64,000 nucleotides of DNA, from positions 1,178,001 to 1,242,000 of the forward strand of contig NZ_LT900024.1 in the NCBI RefSeq assembly GCF_900182925.1. The letters are read 5' to 3'. Position 1 is the first letter of the stretch, and every line of letters starts with the position of its first letter. The position numbers and the translations under genes were made by a program. Positions 9,549 to 18,950 of the stretch are shown one piece after another. Source of the stretch: Psychrobacter sp. LV10R520-6 (GTDB lineage: Bacteria; Pseudomonadota; Gammaproteobacteria; Pseudomonadales; Moraxellaceae). The notes beneath the pieces are model-generated. The model was not told the DNA's origin. It searched no databases and was given only the letters and a program-made list of their open reading frames with translations.

Positions 9549-9962
9549 CTATATTTCTAAATTAAAAATAGGCTGCCCATATTCGATATTATGTCCATCT
9601 TCAACTAAGATATCGCTGACGATACCTTCTTTATCACTGATAACAGGCAGCAACCGGGTCAGCTCGTCAATAAAGCAAATCTTTTGACCCTTTTGAATAT
9701 GATCGCCCTTATTAACTAGGTTATCGGTTGCATCATCTTCACTTAAGTAAACTTGGCCAACATGAGTAGCACACAAATGCGAATGCTCACTACCACCATT
9801 TCCAGGCTTGTGAATAGGCCTTGTCTCTACATGGCTGGTAGCGCTTTGTTGATTTAGGTTGTTGACTACCGTAATAGACTGACCGCTATTTGCAATCGTT
9901 ACTTCATGCAACTGACTGCCCTCAACAAGTTTAACCACACGTGCCACTTGCTCTATATCCAT
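9549..9962 (-). CDS. Biotin carrier-like protein lacking the biotin lysine
   Basis: The 137-residue product has a degenerate N-terminus and a C-terminal lipoyl/biotinyl-like fold (about 65-137). It ends in the typical GIVSDILVEDGHNIEYGQPIF. Where a carrier protein has EAMKM, this one reads DELTRLL, so the biotin-accepting Lys is replaced, aligning with Thr. It is the last gene of the acc-pxp run on the minus strand, 100 bases after pxpA. Such proteins occur beside oxoprolinase and urea-amidolyase-type genes. A structural or regulatory role is inferred; it cannot carry biotin at the usual site. Confidence 0.8.
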   Translation of the reverse strand: MDIEQVARVVKLVEGSQLHEVTIANSGQSITVVNNLNQQSATSHVETRPIHKPGNGGSEHSHLCATHVGQVYLSEDDATDNLVNKGDHIQKGQKICFIDELTRLLPVISDKEGIVSDILVEDGHNIEYGQPIFNLEI

Positions 9963-10062
9963 AATAGACTCCTTAATTTATTTCTAACGAATACCAAAAT
10001 ACTGAGCAATAATCATCATGATTAAGATACTAATGTAATAAAATAGCGCTAAGCAGAGACTT

Positions 10063-10797
10063 TTAGGCAGATATCTTAATACCTTTAAGCTCTAGTTGTT
10101 TTTTTATTTCTTTAGCAAATAAAATGGCATGTTCACCGTCGCCATGTAAGCAGATACTTTGAGCGTCTACTGGCACCTTTGCGCCGCATATACTGGTGAC
10201 GGTACCTTCAGTAATCATCTGTAATACATGATTGGTCGCTTCATCAGTGTCAGTTATTAGAGCATTGTCCTTGCTACGAGAGACTAGTGAGCCGTCTTTT
10301 TCATAATTTCTATCAGCAAATACTTCTGATATCGCCTCTAAACCATGGTTTTTTGCTGACTTAACCAGATAGCCCCCTGATAAGCCCATCACTTTTAAAT
10401 TGGGATCAAAACGCTTGATTTCGCTGACTAAAATATCTGACAACGCTTCATCAATAGCCGCTTGATTATACAAAGCACCATGCGGTTTAACATACTCTAA
10501 AGGCACACCAACCAAGTCGCAGAGCGCTCTAGTCGCACCCAACTGATAAGCCAATAAGGCACGGTAAGCGGCTTCATCTAAGGACTGATTGGTACGACCA
10601 AAGTTCTCTCTATCATGTAGACCTGGATGGGCGCCTACCCTAACGTTGTTTGTTTTTGCTAATTGCAAGGTCGTTAGCATTTCAGCGTAAGAACCGGCAT
10701 GAAGACCACAGCAGACATTAGCAGAACTGACTATGGTCAATAATTTATTATCTTGTCCACAGCCTTCAGCGACATCGGCATTTAAATCAATTTTCAT
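10063..10797 (-). CDS. pxpA: 5-oxoprolinase subunit A (LamB/YcsF family)
   Basis: PxpA acts with PxpB and PxpC in ATP-dependent opening of 5-oxoproline (pyroglutamate) to glutamate. The start at 10797 is fixed by AAGGAG seven bases upstream and by the family opening MKIDLNADVAEG; an upstream start would read further back into pxpC. The 244-residue product has NADVAEG, ANVCCGLHAG, GAHPGLHDRENFGR, VKPHGALYNQA and CLHGDGEHA, the conserved metal/substrate motifs. It overlaps the end of pxpC by 11 bases, indicating translational coupling. Confidence 0.95.
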   Translation of the reverse strand: MKIDLNADVAEGCGQDNKLLTIVSSANVCCGLHAGSYAEMLTTLQLAKTNNVRVGAHPGLHDRENFGRTNQSLDEAAYRALLAYQLGATRALCDLVGVPLEYVKPHGALYNQAAIDEALSDILVSEIKRFDPNLKVMGLSGGYLVKSAKNHGLEAISEVFADRNYEKDGSLVSRSKDNALITDTDEATNHVLQMITEGTVTSICGAKVPVDAQSICLHGDGEHAILFAKEIKKQLELKGIKISA

Positions 10798-11710
10798 GGG
10801 CGTACTCCTTGATTTGATCGATATAATGTTGTCTTTTTTGTTGCTCATACAATGCCTGCTCTAAGTCTACGACGACAAATTGACAGATTTTACCAAACCT
10901 GATTTGTGCCATCAGTCCTATATCCGCGTTAATCACCGTAGCGATTTTAGGATAGCCGCCTGTCGTTTGCGCGTCAGCCATCAGAACAATAGGCTGCCCT
11001 TGCGGCGGTACTTGAATCATTCCAATATCGACACCGTGCGAGCTCATCTGCGTAGGCTCAATCAACTCAAGTGGCGATGTGCCTGCTAAGCGATAGCCCA
11101 TACGGTTGCTACTACTTTGTAGCTTCCACTGCTCTGATTCAAAAGCGTCCTTAGAGGAAGGCGTAAAGCGCTCATACTCGCTACTTTTTATCACTCTAAT
11201 GATATGGGTTGGCGCAAGGCGAGCCACCCCTATAACTGGTAAGCTTGCAGCGATTCTAATTTTTAAGGTGTCATCTGCTTTAAGATACCTACCCTCAAAG
11301 CCACCAAAACCAGCTTTTAGATTGGTGCTAGCCGATTGCAATACAGGTTCGATATCAAAGCCGCCATGCACACATAAATAGGTATACATGCCTTGTAGTG
11401 GACGTAGAAGTTTTAGGGTTTGCCCTGCTTGCGCATTGATACGCCAATAGCAGGGAATGCGTTTATCGTCTAAATACGCCTCGTATAGCGCACCCGTTAA
11501 GCAAAAACTGACATCTTCTTCAAACTTTATGGTCAAATCACCTAAAGCAACTTCAATAGCAGGCTCGTTAAGATCATTTTTCATCAATGCATTACCTGCT
11601 TGTAGAGCCCAGCTATCCATCACCCCATTTTTACCCACGCCCATGCTTCGGTAGCCAAATCGTCCTGAGTCTTGGATGCTAGCAAGGGCATTCGCGGTTA
11701 AAATTTTCAT
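10787..11710 (-). CDS. pxpC: 5-oxoprolinase subunit C (KipA-like)
   Basis: This is the carboxyltransferase-fold subunit of the PxpABC oxoprolinase. I chose the ATG at 11710 (MKILTANALASIQDSGR), preceded by GGGG at six bases. A start four codons earlier at 11722 is possible. The product has the family's QDSGRFGYRSMGV opening, the CVHGGFD region, SNRMGYRL, and PVVLMADAQTTGGYPK-like residues near the C-terminus. About 307 residues is normal. The two upstream direct copies of ATTTATTCG(T/C)ACTTCT (about 11722-11737 and 11751-11766) are a small local duplication. Confidence 0.93.
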   Translation of the reverse strand: MKILTANALASIQDSGRFGYRSMGVGKNGVMDSWALQAGNALMKNDLNEPAIEVALGDLTIKFEEDVSFCLTGALYEAYLDDKRIPCYWRINAQAGQTLKLLRPLQGMYTYLCVHGGFDIEPVLQSASTNLKAGFGGFEGRYLKADDTLKIRIAASLPVIGVARLAPTHIIRVIKSSEYERFTPSSKDAFESEQWKLQSSSNRMGYRLAGTSPLELIEPTQMSSHGVDIGMIQVPPQGQPIVLMADAQTTGGYPKIATVINADIGLMAQIRFGKICQFVVVDLEQALYEQQKRQHYIDQIKEYAHEN

Positions 11711-11797
11711 TGATATCCCCATTTATTCGTACTTCTATTTATTAGCATTGCTATTTATTCGCACTTCTTATTGTTATGACCCTTGTTTATAGATATT

Positions 11798-12481
11798 TTA
11801 TTCATGAATATCAATAGCGGTAAACTTCAAGGTATCACCTGCGTTGAGCAAAGTAGGAGACGCTTTGGTTAAATCAAATAAAGAGGTATCGGTTTTTCCT
11901 AATAGCTGCCAACCCCCTGGAGATTCAAAGGGATAGATACCCGTTTGTTCACCGCCAATGCCGACTGAGCCTGCGGGCACTTGAGTTCTGGGTGTAGCAT
12001 GTCTTGGAAAATACAAGGATTCAGATAAGCCGCCAAGATAAGGAAACCCAGGCTGAAAACCAATAAAATAAACGGTATAAATAGCCTCGGTATGTAAATC
12101 GACAACGGCTTCAACGGAGAGACCTAATTCACTCGCCATAGCTTTTAAATCAGGACCATATTGGCCACCATAATGCACTGGAATTTCAACGTACTTACCG
12201 TCTATTATTTTTGAAGGAATATCATCAAGCAGAGCTGATAGCCTATCTTTAAAGTCTTTAAGCTCACTCCATGTTAACGACGCTATGAATACACTTAGCG
12301 TATTCATACCAATGACCACTTCTATGACTTCTGGTATCTGTTGTATGCTATCTGCTAAAGCCCAACATTTTTGCTGTTTGTCTAAAGTCATAGGTTTAGG
12401 AAAAAACAAAGCCAGATTGGTCTCACTGCATATTTGCCATTGTAGTTCCATAAGCGCACGCTCCATTATCTTTGTTTTCAT
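11798..12481 (-). CDS. pxpB: 5-oxoprolinase subunit B (KipI-like)
   Basis: This subunit has a cyclophilin-like fold and pairs with PxpC. The 227-residue product shows the family motifs VEIPVHYGGQYGPDL, YFIGFQPGFPYLGG, RHATPRTQVPAGSVGIGG and GIYPFESPGGWQLLG. It follows accC with a 33-base gap and precedes pxpC by 87 bases, so one transcript is likely. The start at 12481 is reasonable but MERALMEL five codons later is an alternative. Confidence 0.93.
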   Translation of the reverse strand: MKTKIMERALMELQWQICSETNLALFFPKPMTLDKQQKCWALADSIQQIPEVIEVVIGMNTLSVFIASLTWSELKDFKDRLSALLDDIPSKIIDGKYVEIPVHYGGQYGPDLKAMASELGLSVEAVVDLHTEAIYTVYFIGFQPGFPYLGGLSESLYFPRHATPRTQVPAGSVGIGGEQTGIYPFESPGGWQLLGKTDTSLFDLTKASPTLLNAGDTLKFTAIDIHE

Positions 12482-12514
12482 TCTGGCTTCAGATTTTTGC
12501 CATGAATAGTTGAT

Positions 12515-13861
12515 TTATATGTTTTCTTTTATCCATTCGGCCAGATAATGAATACTCATTTGACCCTGACAAAACCCTGCATCTTTAAACAGTCGTTGAT
12601 GAAGACTAATATTGGTATCAATCCCTGTAATTTGCGCTTCTGATAATGCCGCTTGCATCTTTTTTATAGCCTGAGCTCTTGACTGATCATGCACGCATAT
12701 TTTAGCGATCAAACTGTCATAAGAAGGTGGCACGGTATAGTTTGACTCGATATGACTGTCCACTCTAATACCAAAACCTGCTGGCATATGGCAGTATTCT
12801 ATACGCCCAGCGTTGGGCAAAAAGGTATCAGGGTTTTCAGCATTAATACGGCACTCAAAAGCATGTCCAGTAATAGAGATATCGCTTTGTTTATGCGCTA
12901 GCGCTAACCCTGCTGCCACTCGTATTTGTTCTTGAACGATATCAACCCCAGTGACCATCTCGGTAATAGTGTGCTCAACCTGAACTCGAGTGTTCATCTC
13001 GATAAAAAAGAACTCACCATTTTCATATAAAAACTCAAACGTGCCAGCACCTCTATATTGCATTTGCTGGCAGGCAGTAACACAAGCTTTACCTATCTGC
13101 TGCCGCTGCTCATCAGTAATTCCTGGGGCTGGCGCTTCCTCAATTACTTTTTGATGGCGACGCTGCATAGAGCAATCGCGCTCACCTAAGTAGATAGTAT
13201 TACCATGAGTATCAGACAGTACTTGTACTTCAATATGCCGGGGCGTTTGTAGATATTTTTCCAGATAAACGATAGCACTGCCGAAATTGGCTTGGGCTTC
13301 CGTTTGGGTCATAGAAATAGCGGATAATAGATCGGCCTCTTTTTCGACGACGCGCATACCGCGACCACCGCCACCGCTTGCGGCTTTAATAATAACGGGA
13401 TAGCCGACATCATTTGCAATCTTGATGACCTGATCACTATCAGTAGGCAAAGCACCTTCGGAGCCAGGAACACAAGGCACGCCAGCTACAGTCATTTGTT
13501 TTTTTGCAGCGACTTTATCTCCCATATTCCTTATATTATCTGCAGTTGGCCCAATAAAAATGAGGCCAGATTTTTCAATTAAGGCGGCAAAGTCTGCGTT
13601 TTCGGATAAGAATCCGTAGCCTGGGTGAATGGCTTGTGCGTTGGTAATTTTTGCAGCGGAGACAATCGCTCTTTGATTGAGGTAGCTGTGTGTCGCATTA
13701 GCAGGGCCGATACATATCTTTTCATCGGCTAAGCGTACGGGTAGCGAGTCTTTATCCGATTCCGAATGGGCAATTACAGATTGAATGCCTAACTGTTTAC
13801 AAGCTCGGATAATACGTAGGGCAATCTCGCCACGATTCGCAATTAAGATTTTTGAGAACAT
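12515..13861 (-). CDS. accC: Biotin carboxylase (AccC-type)
   Basis: ATP-dependent carboxylation of carrier-bound biotin. The 448-residue product starts [20 protein letters not shown] and has the ATP-grasp glycine-rich loop [25 protein letters not shown], the catalytic [12 protein letters not shown] and [14 protein letters not shown]. The length is that of a complete stand-alone biotin carboxylase. Because it sits in the pxp operon with its own carrier protein, it is probably a paralogue of the fatty-acid-synthesis accC. That is inference, since the rest of the genome is not visible. No carboxyltransferase genes accompany it. Confidence 0.93.
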   Translation of the reverse strand: MFSKILIANRGEIALRIIRACKQLGIQSVIAHSESDKDSLPVRLADEKICIGPANATHSYLNQRAIVSAAKITNAQAIHPGYGFLSENADFAALIEKSGLIFIGPTADNIRNMGDKVAAKKQMTVAGVPCVPGSEGALPTDSDQVIKIANDVGYPVIIKAASGGGGRGMRVVEKEADLLSAISMTQTEAQANFGSAIVYLEKYLQTPRHIEVQVLSDTHGNTIYLGERDCSMQRRHQKVIEEAPAPGITDEQRQQIGKACVTACQQMQYRGAGTFEFLYENGEFFFIEMNTRVQVEHTITEMVTGVDIVQEQIRVAAGLALAHKQSDISITGHAFECRINAENPDTFLPNAGRIEYCHMPAGFGIRVDSHIESNYTVPPSYDSLIAKICVHDQSRAQAIKKMQAALSEAQITGIDTNISLHQRLFKDAGFCQGQMSIHYLAEWIKENI

Positions 13862-13929
13862 GTCAGTTTTCCTAAGAAATACAATATCAAATACAGCAAC
13901 TGTGCAATACTTTGCAATGTTGGTTAGTC

Positions 13930-14463
13930 TTAACTATTTGGCTCTATGATAAATAAGATCTGTCCATACTCTACAATATCACCTTCATCGATTAAGACCT
14001 CTTTGATAGTGCATGCAATGCCTGCTTTTACCTCATGCATCATTTTCATCGCCTCAATGATACACAGCGTTTGTCCCTCATCTACCTTATCGCCAACTTT
14101 GATAAATTCATCAGCTGTAGGCTCTGAGCGTCGAAAAAAGCTACCTAGCATAGGAGCTAATACTTGGTTTTTTGGGTCTTCAGTAGGGGCTTTTTCATCA
14201 ATACTATGACCGCTTGCACTGATATCATTGGTATTGTCTTTATTGCCATCAGCGCCTATTGCCGTTTGCTGTTCCGAGCTTGAGGCGCTGGTAGCGAGAT
14301 TGCTGCTGCTGTTATTGTTGACAGCATGGTTGCTATTTTCATTGCCATTAGCCTGACAAACTATAGAGATACGCGCGTCGCCATCGGTCACTTCTAAAGA
14401 ATTTATATCGGAGCGTTCCGCTAGCTTTATCAGCTTTTCTAGATCAGTAAAATTAATATTCAT
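13930..14463 (-). CDS. accB: Biotin carboxyl carrier protein
   Basis: The 177-residue protein has a conserved N-terminal segment ([20 protein letters not shown]), a low-complexity Ser/Asn-rich linker (about 45-100) and a C-terminal biotinyl domain. The canonical motif [11 protein letters not shown] carries the biotinyl Lys. It is the first gene of the operon, 68 bases before accC. Its promoter is presumably in 14464-14600. It contrasts with the second carrier-like protein at the operon end, which lacks this Lys. Confidence 0.93.
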   Translation of the reverse strand: MNINFTDLEKLIKLAERSDINSLEVTDGDARISIVCQANGNENSNHAVNNNSSSNLATSASSSEQQTAIGADGNKDNTNDISASGHSIDEKAPTEDPKNQVLAPMLGSFFRRSEPTADEFIKVGDKVDEGQTLCIIEAMKMMHEVKAGIACTIKEVLIDEGDIVEYGQILFIIEPNS

Positions 14464-14601
14464 ATTACTAGCTATTCCATTAGAGTAAAAAGCCTAGATT
14501 AACATACCAAATACAATGCTAAGTAATCAAAATAACTTGGACTATTTCAGGTTATTGATTCTAGTTATTTTTGATGACTATGATGCTATAGCAGAAAATC
14601 A

Positions 14602-14692
14602 TAGGCTGGCTTGTACTGTATTAGACGTCGATTACTTTATTAATGCAGTGATATGAATAACAATATTATTACTAGGCATCAGTAGCGATTCG
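14602..14692. repeat. Diverged direct repeat, copy 2 (right of pxp cluster)
   Basis: Second copy of the repeat at 9067-9160, again with TTAGACGTCGATT before TTTATTAATGC and a shared tail around TAGCGA. It lies between the operon's upstream region and an IS5-family remnant. Confidence 0.6.
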
Positions 14693-14704
14693 ATTATAAA
14701 CGTA

Positions 14705-14929
14705 GTAAAAAGTTCGTATGGAAAACCAATTGATTTTGAAATCACTGGGGGTCAAGTCCATGCCAGCTAAGTTGCAAACGAATTAATCGATATAATACAA
14801 GGTGCTGAGCATTTTGTTGCTGACAAAGCTTATGATGTCAATCCTATTAGAGACAAGCTTAGGCAAGAGAGTATCAATTTAGTTATCTACGCGCTGTCCA
14901 ATTTTATTAGCCACCACACACTTACCTGA
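14705..14929 (+). pseudogene. IS5-family transposase fragment
   Basis: One frame reads YGKPIDFEITGGQVHAS, a TAA stop at 14768, then ANELIDIIQGAEHFVADKAY and DVNPIRDKLRQESINLVI before losing similarity. This is the central DDE region of an IS5-type transposase; the ADKAYD block holds an acidic catalytic residue. Both ends are missing, so it is dead. No inverted repeats are visible. Confidence 0.8.
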
Positions 14930-15035
14930 AGAGCAAGACGTAGAGCTACTCTCTAAGTAGCTGGGATGGGATTTAACATAACAAGCAAAATTAATTGATT
15001 AACTTCTTATTTCAAATTGAGAGCTGGTCTGGCTA

Positions 15036-15749
15036 TCAGACCCAACCCTCTTCCAAAAGCTGCTCGGTGTTACTCACTTTAAATTCATTATATAAGTTGA
15101 AAAATACCGTTGGGTCTTCAATATTATCGAGCAGCTCTCGTTTATTGAGCGCCACAAACATAGCCAGCGCATAAGCCGCACAATGGATAGATTTTTTGGG
15201 ATTAAACTCAATATCAGTAAAGGCTTGATATTGCATGATCTCCTCATGCAGCTGAGGGTTTTGCTTTAGGGCATTCACATACAGCCAATCATAAAACGTG
15301 GTTAATGGCTCTACGCTCCACTCTATACCAAAATAATTGTAGCTGATTAATTCACCCGAGGTTATTAATCGCTGGTCTTTTTTGGCTTGTCTTGGCGGCG
15401 CTATCAGCAAGTCGGTATAGGGGCCACCGTACTCAAAAACACTACTGGCTTGAAAGGCGTTTTCGACACTATACTGCCTGCCATCATGCTCATTAGCCAG
15501 CTGTAAGCTCAATGGACTCAGCAAAAAACTCAACTTATTGCCAGATTTACTAGATAGCTCTAACACTTGCTTAAACCCATACTTTTTGCAAATGACTTGA
15601 TGCAGGTCATTGATAGATTTTTTCTTTTGTCTACTCGCAAATCCCACATGCCGCTCAAACCTAACCATGTCCGTTTTTACCAGATTGTCACTGTTGACTC
15701 TAGGTATGAATACGGGTCTGTGTTCTACAGCGTTTTGTGTTTGTTCCAT
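15036..15749 (-). CDS. NADAR-family antitoxin of the DarT1 type, orphan
   Basis: The 237-residue protein matches the DarT1-associated NADAR antitoxin family, which removes ADP-ribose from guanosine in DNA placed there by the DarT1 toxin. Seen features are RPVFIPR near the N-terminus, a GFASRQKKKSINDLH segment, LELSSKSG, VENAFQASSVFEYGGPYTDL, LITSGELISYNYFGIEWSVE, TTFYDWLYVNAL and AFTDIEFNPKKSIHCAAYAL. Length is normal, and AAGG lies before the ATG. No DarT1 gene is found on either side: downstream is an IS5 fragment and upstream non-coding DNA with an IS3 end. It therefore seems to be an orphan, perhaps left after toxin loss. Confidence 0.85.
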   Translation of the reverse strand: MEQTQNAVEHRPVFIPRVNSDNLVKTDMVRFERHVGFASRQKKKSINDLHQVICKKYGFKQVLELSSKSGNKLSFLLSPLSLQLANEHDGRQYSVENAFQASSVFEYGGPYTDLLIAPPRQAKKDQRLITSGELISYNYFGIEWSVEPLTTFYDWLYVNALKQNPQLHEEIMQYQAFTDIEFNPKKSIHCAAYALAMFVALNKRELLDNIEDPTVFFNLYNEFKVSNTEQLLEEGWV

Positions 15750-16157
15750 AGCGATGTGCCTTATATCAATGGTCTTTTAGAAATGGTCTTTCATAACTGG
15801 TCTGGCATAAATAGCATATAAATAAGCAGTCATCTAAATACATTATTATCTTATGAATACTGATTAATTATAGTGTTTGATAGCCAATCTCGCTATCCGT
15901 TTGTATCTACTAACCTAGAAACTCCGCTTTGACGCGAATTTTATAATGGCCGCTCGCTCTATCACTGTTAGCAGCGCCTCTTTATCTCTTGCCATTTAAC
16001 TCTCTGGTAGTCAAATGCATCTGCCCAGTCCGAAATGCACTGAACTCAATCAGCGCTCGCGGGGAAGTTTATCTTATTATTAGGCATTTATCCTGCCCTA
16101 TTTTAGGGTTATTGATAACCTCACTGGCTTTTTGGAGTTAGTGACTCAGATACAACA
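15750..16157. other. Intergenic, no gene seen
   Basis: No complete gene is recognised between the NADAR gene and the IS3-like terminus. The short open frames here lack ribosome sites and family signatures. Confidence 0.55.
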
Positions 16158-16183
16158 GCCTCTGATATAGTCGGGGCGGTTCA
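16158..16183 (-). repeat. IS3-family terminal inverted repeat, remnant
   Basis: Read on the minus strand this begins TGAACCGCCCCGACTATATC, the style of IS3-family ends. Similar ends occur at 25020-25045 and 46887-46912. The glycosyltransferase fragment starts immediately to its right, so an IS3-type element probably cut that gene. Confidence 0.6.
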
Positions 16184-16185
16184 GT

Positions 16186-17004
16186 GTTGACACAGTAATA
16201 GCAGTAGACACAAAGTGTATTCCATATACTTTGCCCGCGACTTTAGGCTTGAAAGTAAAACACATAGGCTGGGAGCATTTCAACTTTGATCCTAGCCAAG
16301 GCATGAGCGGAAGCTCTATAGTCAGGCATTTAGCGGCACGATATTGTGACTCAGTTGTTACTTTAACCGAAAGAGATAAGGAATGTTGGCTAAAAAATAC
16401 TCGTCACAAATCACAAGTAATCGCTATAGCGAATTCTTGTCCGTTTCCTGTTCAAGAGTATATTGAGAAAAATAAAAAAATAGTATTAGCTGTTGGTCGT
16501 CTACATAGACAAAAAGGGTTTGATTTGTTACTTGAAGCTTGGCTTCAGGTAACTACAGTTATGCCAGAATGGAAATTAAAAATAGTTGGTGAGGGTGAAG
16601 AAAGAGTGCAGCTAACCGAGTTTATTGAAGCAAACCAAATAACCGAGAGTGTGGAGTTGGTTGGTATGACTGATAATGTGGGTCAATATTATAGGCAGGC
16701 TGAGATATTTTGCCTGAGCTCTCGAGTAGAAGGGTTTGGTATGGTTTTAACTGAGGCTTTAGCTTTTGGTCTGCCTATTGTAAGTTTTGATTGTGGACCT
16801 GGCCCCGCAGAAGTTTTAAAAGGTACGGGCTCTATTTTAGTTCCTGAAAATGATGTTAATCAACTTGCTTTAGCATTGATTAGTTTGATGAAGGATGATG
16901 AGCAGAAAAAAATTATTAGCTTAAGAGGTAAAGAGAAAGTCGAAATTTATCAACCCGATAATATAATAAGCAAGTGGTTAAATTTACTTAAAAGCTTTGA
17001 ATAA
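16186..17004 (+). pseudogene. GT4-family glycosyltransferase, N-terminally truncated
   Basis: About 270 residues of a glycosyltransferase family 4 protein, opening VDTVIAVDTKCIPYTLPATL directly after the IS3-like end. It contains the donor-binding half: VLAVGRLHRQKGFDLLLEAW, the SSRVEGFGMVLTEALAFGLP nucleotide-sugar motif with EGFGMVLTEA, and VSFDCGPGP. Family members are about 360 residues, so roughly 90 N-terminal residues (acceptor domain) are gone and no proper start remains. It was probably a polysaccharide or LPS biosynthesis gene. IS256 lies 22 bases downstream. Confidence 0.85.
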
Positions 17005-17082
17005 CTTAAAATATTGCCTTAATTCGGAGACTTTCCTGAAAACTGTGTAACTGCTTATAATCCATTAACAGGAGAATAAGTA

Positions 17083-18313
17083 ATGACTAACAAATCTGAC
17101 ATTTCGATCCTGGCCGAACAAATGGCTAGCAGCATGAATAGCTTTGAGGACATCAAAGACTTCCAGAAGCAGCTCATGCAATCGTTTATCGACACTGCCT
17201 TAGAAGCTGAGATGGAAGATCATCTAGGCTACCCCAAGCATGAAAGTGACACAAGCGAGCTTGAGATATCCACCCCAAGAGATCGTGACAGCAGCTTTGA
17301 GCCTGTACTGGTTAGTAAACATCAAAGCCGTATTACCGGTCTTGATGACAAAATCATCTCCAACTACGGGCATAGCCCTTCGTCTTGCGCTTCGGGCAAC
17401 TGTCTCCCAGACACTTGCTTATCCTCGCTCATACGCCAAAGGTCAGACAACCACTGAAATCGTTGAGACCATCAAAGACATCTACGACGTCGAAATATCA
17501 AGCAGCTTAGTATCAAGGGTTACTGACAACATCATAGACGACATCACCGCTTGGCAGAATAGGCCTCTTAGCAGCATCTATCCTATCGTCTACTTAGACT
17601 GCATGGTCGTGAAGATACGCCAAGACAAGCAAATCATCAACAAAGCGGTCTATCTAGCTTTAGGTGTTGGACTGGACGGTAAAAAAGAGCTGCTTGGTAT
17701 GTGGCTATCAGAGTTTGAGGGCGCTAAGTTCTGGCTTACTGTACTCACTGAGCTGCAGAACCGTGGGGTGCAAGACATCTTAATCGCCTGTGTTGACGGT
17801 TTAAAAGGCTTTCCTGATGCCATCAATACTGTTTACCCTAAAGCACAGGTTCAGCTGTGTATCGTGCACATGGTGCGTTACTCAATGAAGTTTGTGCCAT
17901 GGATGAATAAAAAGAAAGTAGCTGCTGATTTAAAGGCGATTTACGGCGCTGATACCATTGAGCTGGCACAAGCCAATCTTGAGCATTTCGATGAGACATG
18001 GGGTGATGAGTATCCGCATGTCGTCAAGTCCTGGCGTAGCAACTGGGAGGGCTTAACGGTATTCTTCAATTATCCTAAAGATATTAGAAAGGCTATTTAT
18101 ACCACCAATGCTATTGAGTCTTTAAACAGTGTGATCCGTACGGCGGTGAATAAGCGTAAGGTGTTCCCATCTGATCAGGCGGCGTTTAAGGTGGTGTTCT
18201 TGGCAACCCAGCAGGCATCCAAAAAGTGGTCTATGCCTATTCGCAACTGGACGTCTGCCTTAAATCGCTTTATGATTATGTTTGATGACCGTGTCAGTAA
18301 GCATTTAATCTAA
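17083..18313 (+). pseudogene. IS256-family transposase, interrupted by a 67-bp insertion
   Basis: The first 95 codons read MTNKSDISILAEQMASSMNS through LDDKIISNY. The protein resumes after 17434 in another frame as AKGQTTTEIVETIKDIYDVE and runs to the end at 18313. Removing 17368-17434 restores a continuous Mutator-type transposase of about 387 residues. Catalytic regions are present: YLDCMVVKIRQDKQ, ACVDGLKGFPDAI and YTTNAIESLNS. With the insert the frame shifts by one, so no full product is expected. Confidence 0.88.
17368..17434 (+). repeat. 67-bp hairpin-bearing insert, copy 1 (in IS256 transposase)
   Basis: The insert splits the transposase codons between TAC (17365-17367) and GCC (17435). 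TAC is present at both edges, consistent with a 3-bp target duplication. Its left part (GGGCATAGCCCTTCGTCTTG) and right part (TATCCTCGCTCAT) recur at 27691-27755. The middle forms a stem of CAACTGTCT with AGACACTTG around CCC. It also carries its own stop codons. Confidence 0.8.
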
Positions 18314-18344
18314 ATGGCAGTTACACAGAATTCGGGATGGGCTC

Positions 18345-18555
18345 AGTATAGCGGACAACCTGTAATTTTATTTTCTAGGTTTTTAGGCTGTAGCAGTGTA
18401 TTTAGCTTTAACTAATAATTGAGGATATTTGTTGATAATCACTTAAATACCAATTCAAAAGATGCAATCTGATATAGCGCGACTTGGGCTATTTCCGATC
18501 ATTGATTTTTATTCAGAACCCTATTACTTATGCGAAGTAAATAGTAAACCAATCC
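18345..18555. other. Intergenic upstream of hipBA
   Basis: No gene is seen between the IS256 end and the hipBA promoter region. The stretch is AT-rich. Confidence 0.5.
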
Positions 18556-18584
18556 TTCATACTTGATTCCTTAAATGGTATAAT
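18556..18584 (+). promoter_or_regulatory. Candidate hipBA promoter
   Basis: A perfect TATAAT lies at 18579-18584 with TTCATA at 18556-18561 as a possible -35, spacer 17. The start codon of hipB is about 44 bases downstream. HipB-type repressors normally bind palindromes here, but I could not define one. Confidence 0.5.
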
Positions 18585-18627
18585 AGTTAATAATCTATCT
18601 ATATTGAACGATTAATTGGATTAATTC

Positions 18628-18933
18628 ATGACTATCAGATTCGATTTTTATACACCAAATGAGATTGGTGAGATTTTAGGTGAGCGCTTAAGGGCGTGTC
18701 GCCTGTCACTAAACTTAACACAAAGCACCTTAGCAGATAAAGCAGGTGTTGGGGTTAGCACCGTAGCTCGAATTGAGTCAGGTCAAGGCGGTACACTAGA
18801 TAACGTGATTCGGCTGGCAATAGGGCTTGGAATGGTTAATCAGTTTGCTGATTTATTTGAGGATGTTCCTACCACTATCGAAGATATTATTGCCAAACGA
18901 AACCTTCGCCAGCGTGCTTCGAATAAAAATTAA
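18628..18933 (+). CDS. hipB: HipB-like antitoxin/repressor (XRE family)
   Basis: The 101-residue protein has a central helix-turn-helix of the XRE type (LRACRLSLNLTQSTLADKAG, then VSTVARIESGQGGTLDNVI). It would bind DNA as a dimer, repress the operon and neutralise the HipA kinase. It is the first gene of a two-gene unit, 17 bases before hipA. The gene order and the partner make the assignment firm. Confidence 0.9.
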   Translation: MTIRFDFYTPNEIGEILGERLRACRLSLNLTQSTLADKAGVGVSTVARIESGQGGTLDNVIRLAIGLGMVNQFADLFEDVPTTIEDIIAKRNLRQRASNKN

Positions 18934-18950
18934 TTAAGGCAGACGTTTAC

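Larger units (their letters stand above)
17027..18344 (+). mobile_element. IS256-family insertion sequence with broken transposase
   Basis: Ends at 17027-17054 and 18317-18344 form inverted repeats of 28 bp with about 22 matches, sharing CTGTGTAACTGC at the inner side. The element is about 1.3 kb, normal for IS256. No target duplication is apparent. The transposase is interrupted by a 67-bp insert. Confidence 0.85.

Noticed and set aside
17365..17434. Translational bypassing or splicing of the 67-bp insert, since TAC is present at both edges
   Set aside because: A TAC duplication is explained more simply by target-site duplication, and the second copy shows no matching codon at its edges in the right frame.
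8614..18359. 11-base match TAGCGGACAAC at 8614-8624 and 18349-18359
   Set aside because: Too short and without shared flanks; could be an old IS end but cannot be supported.
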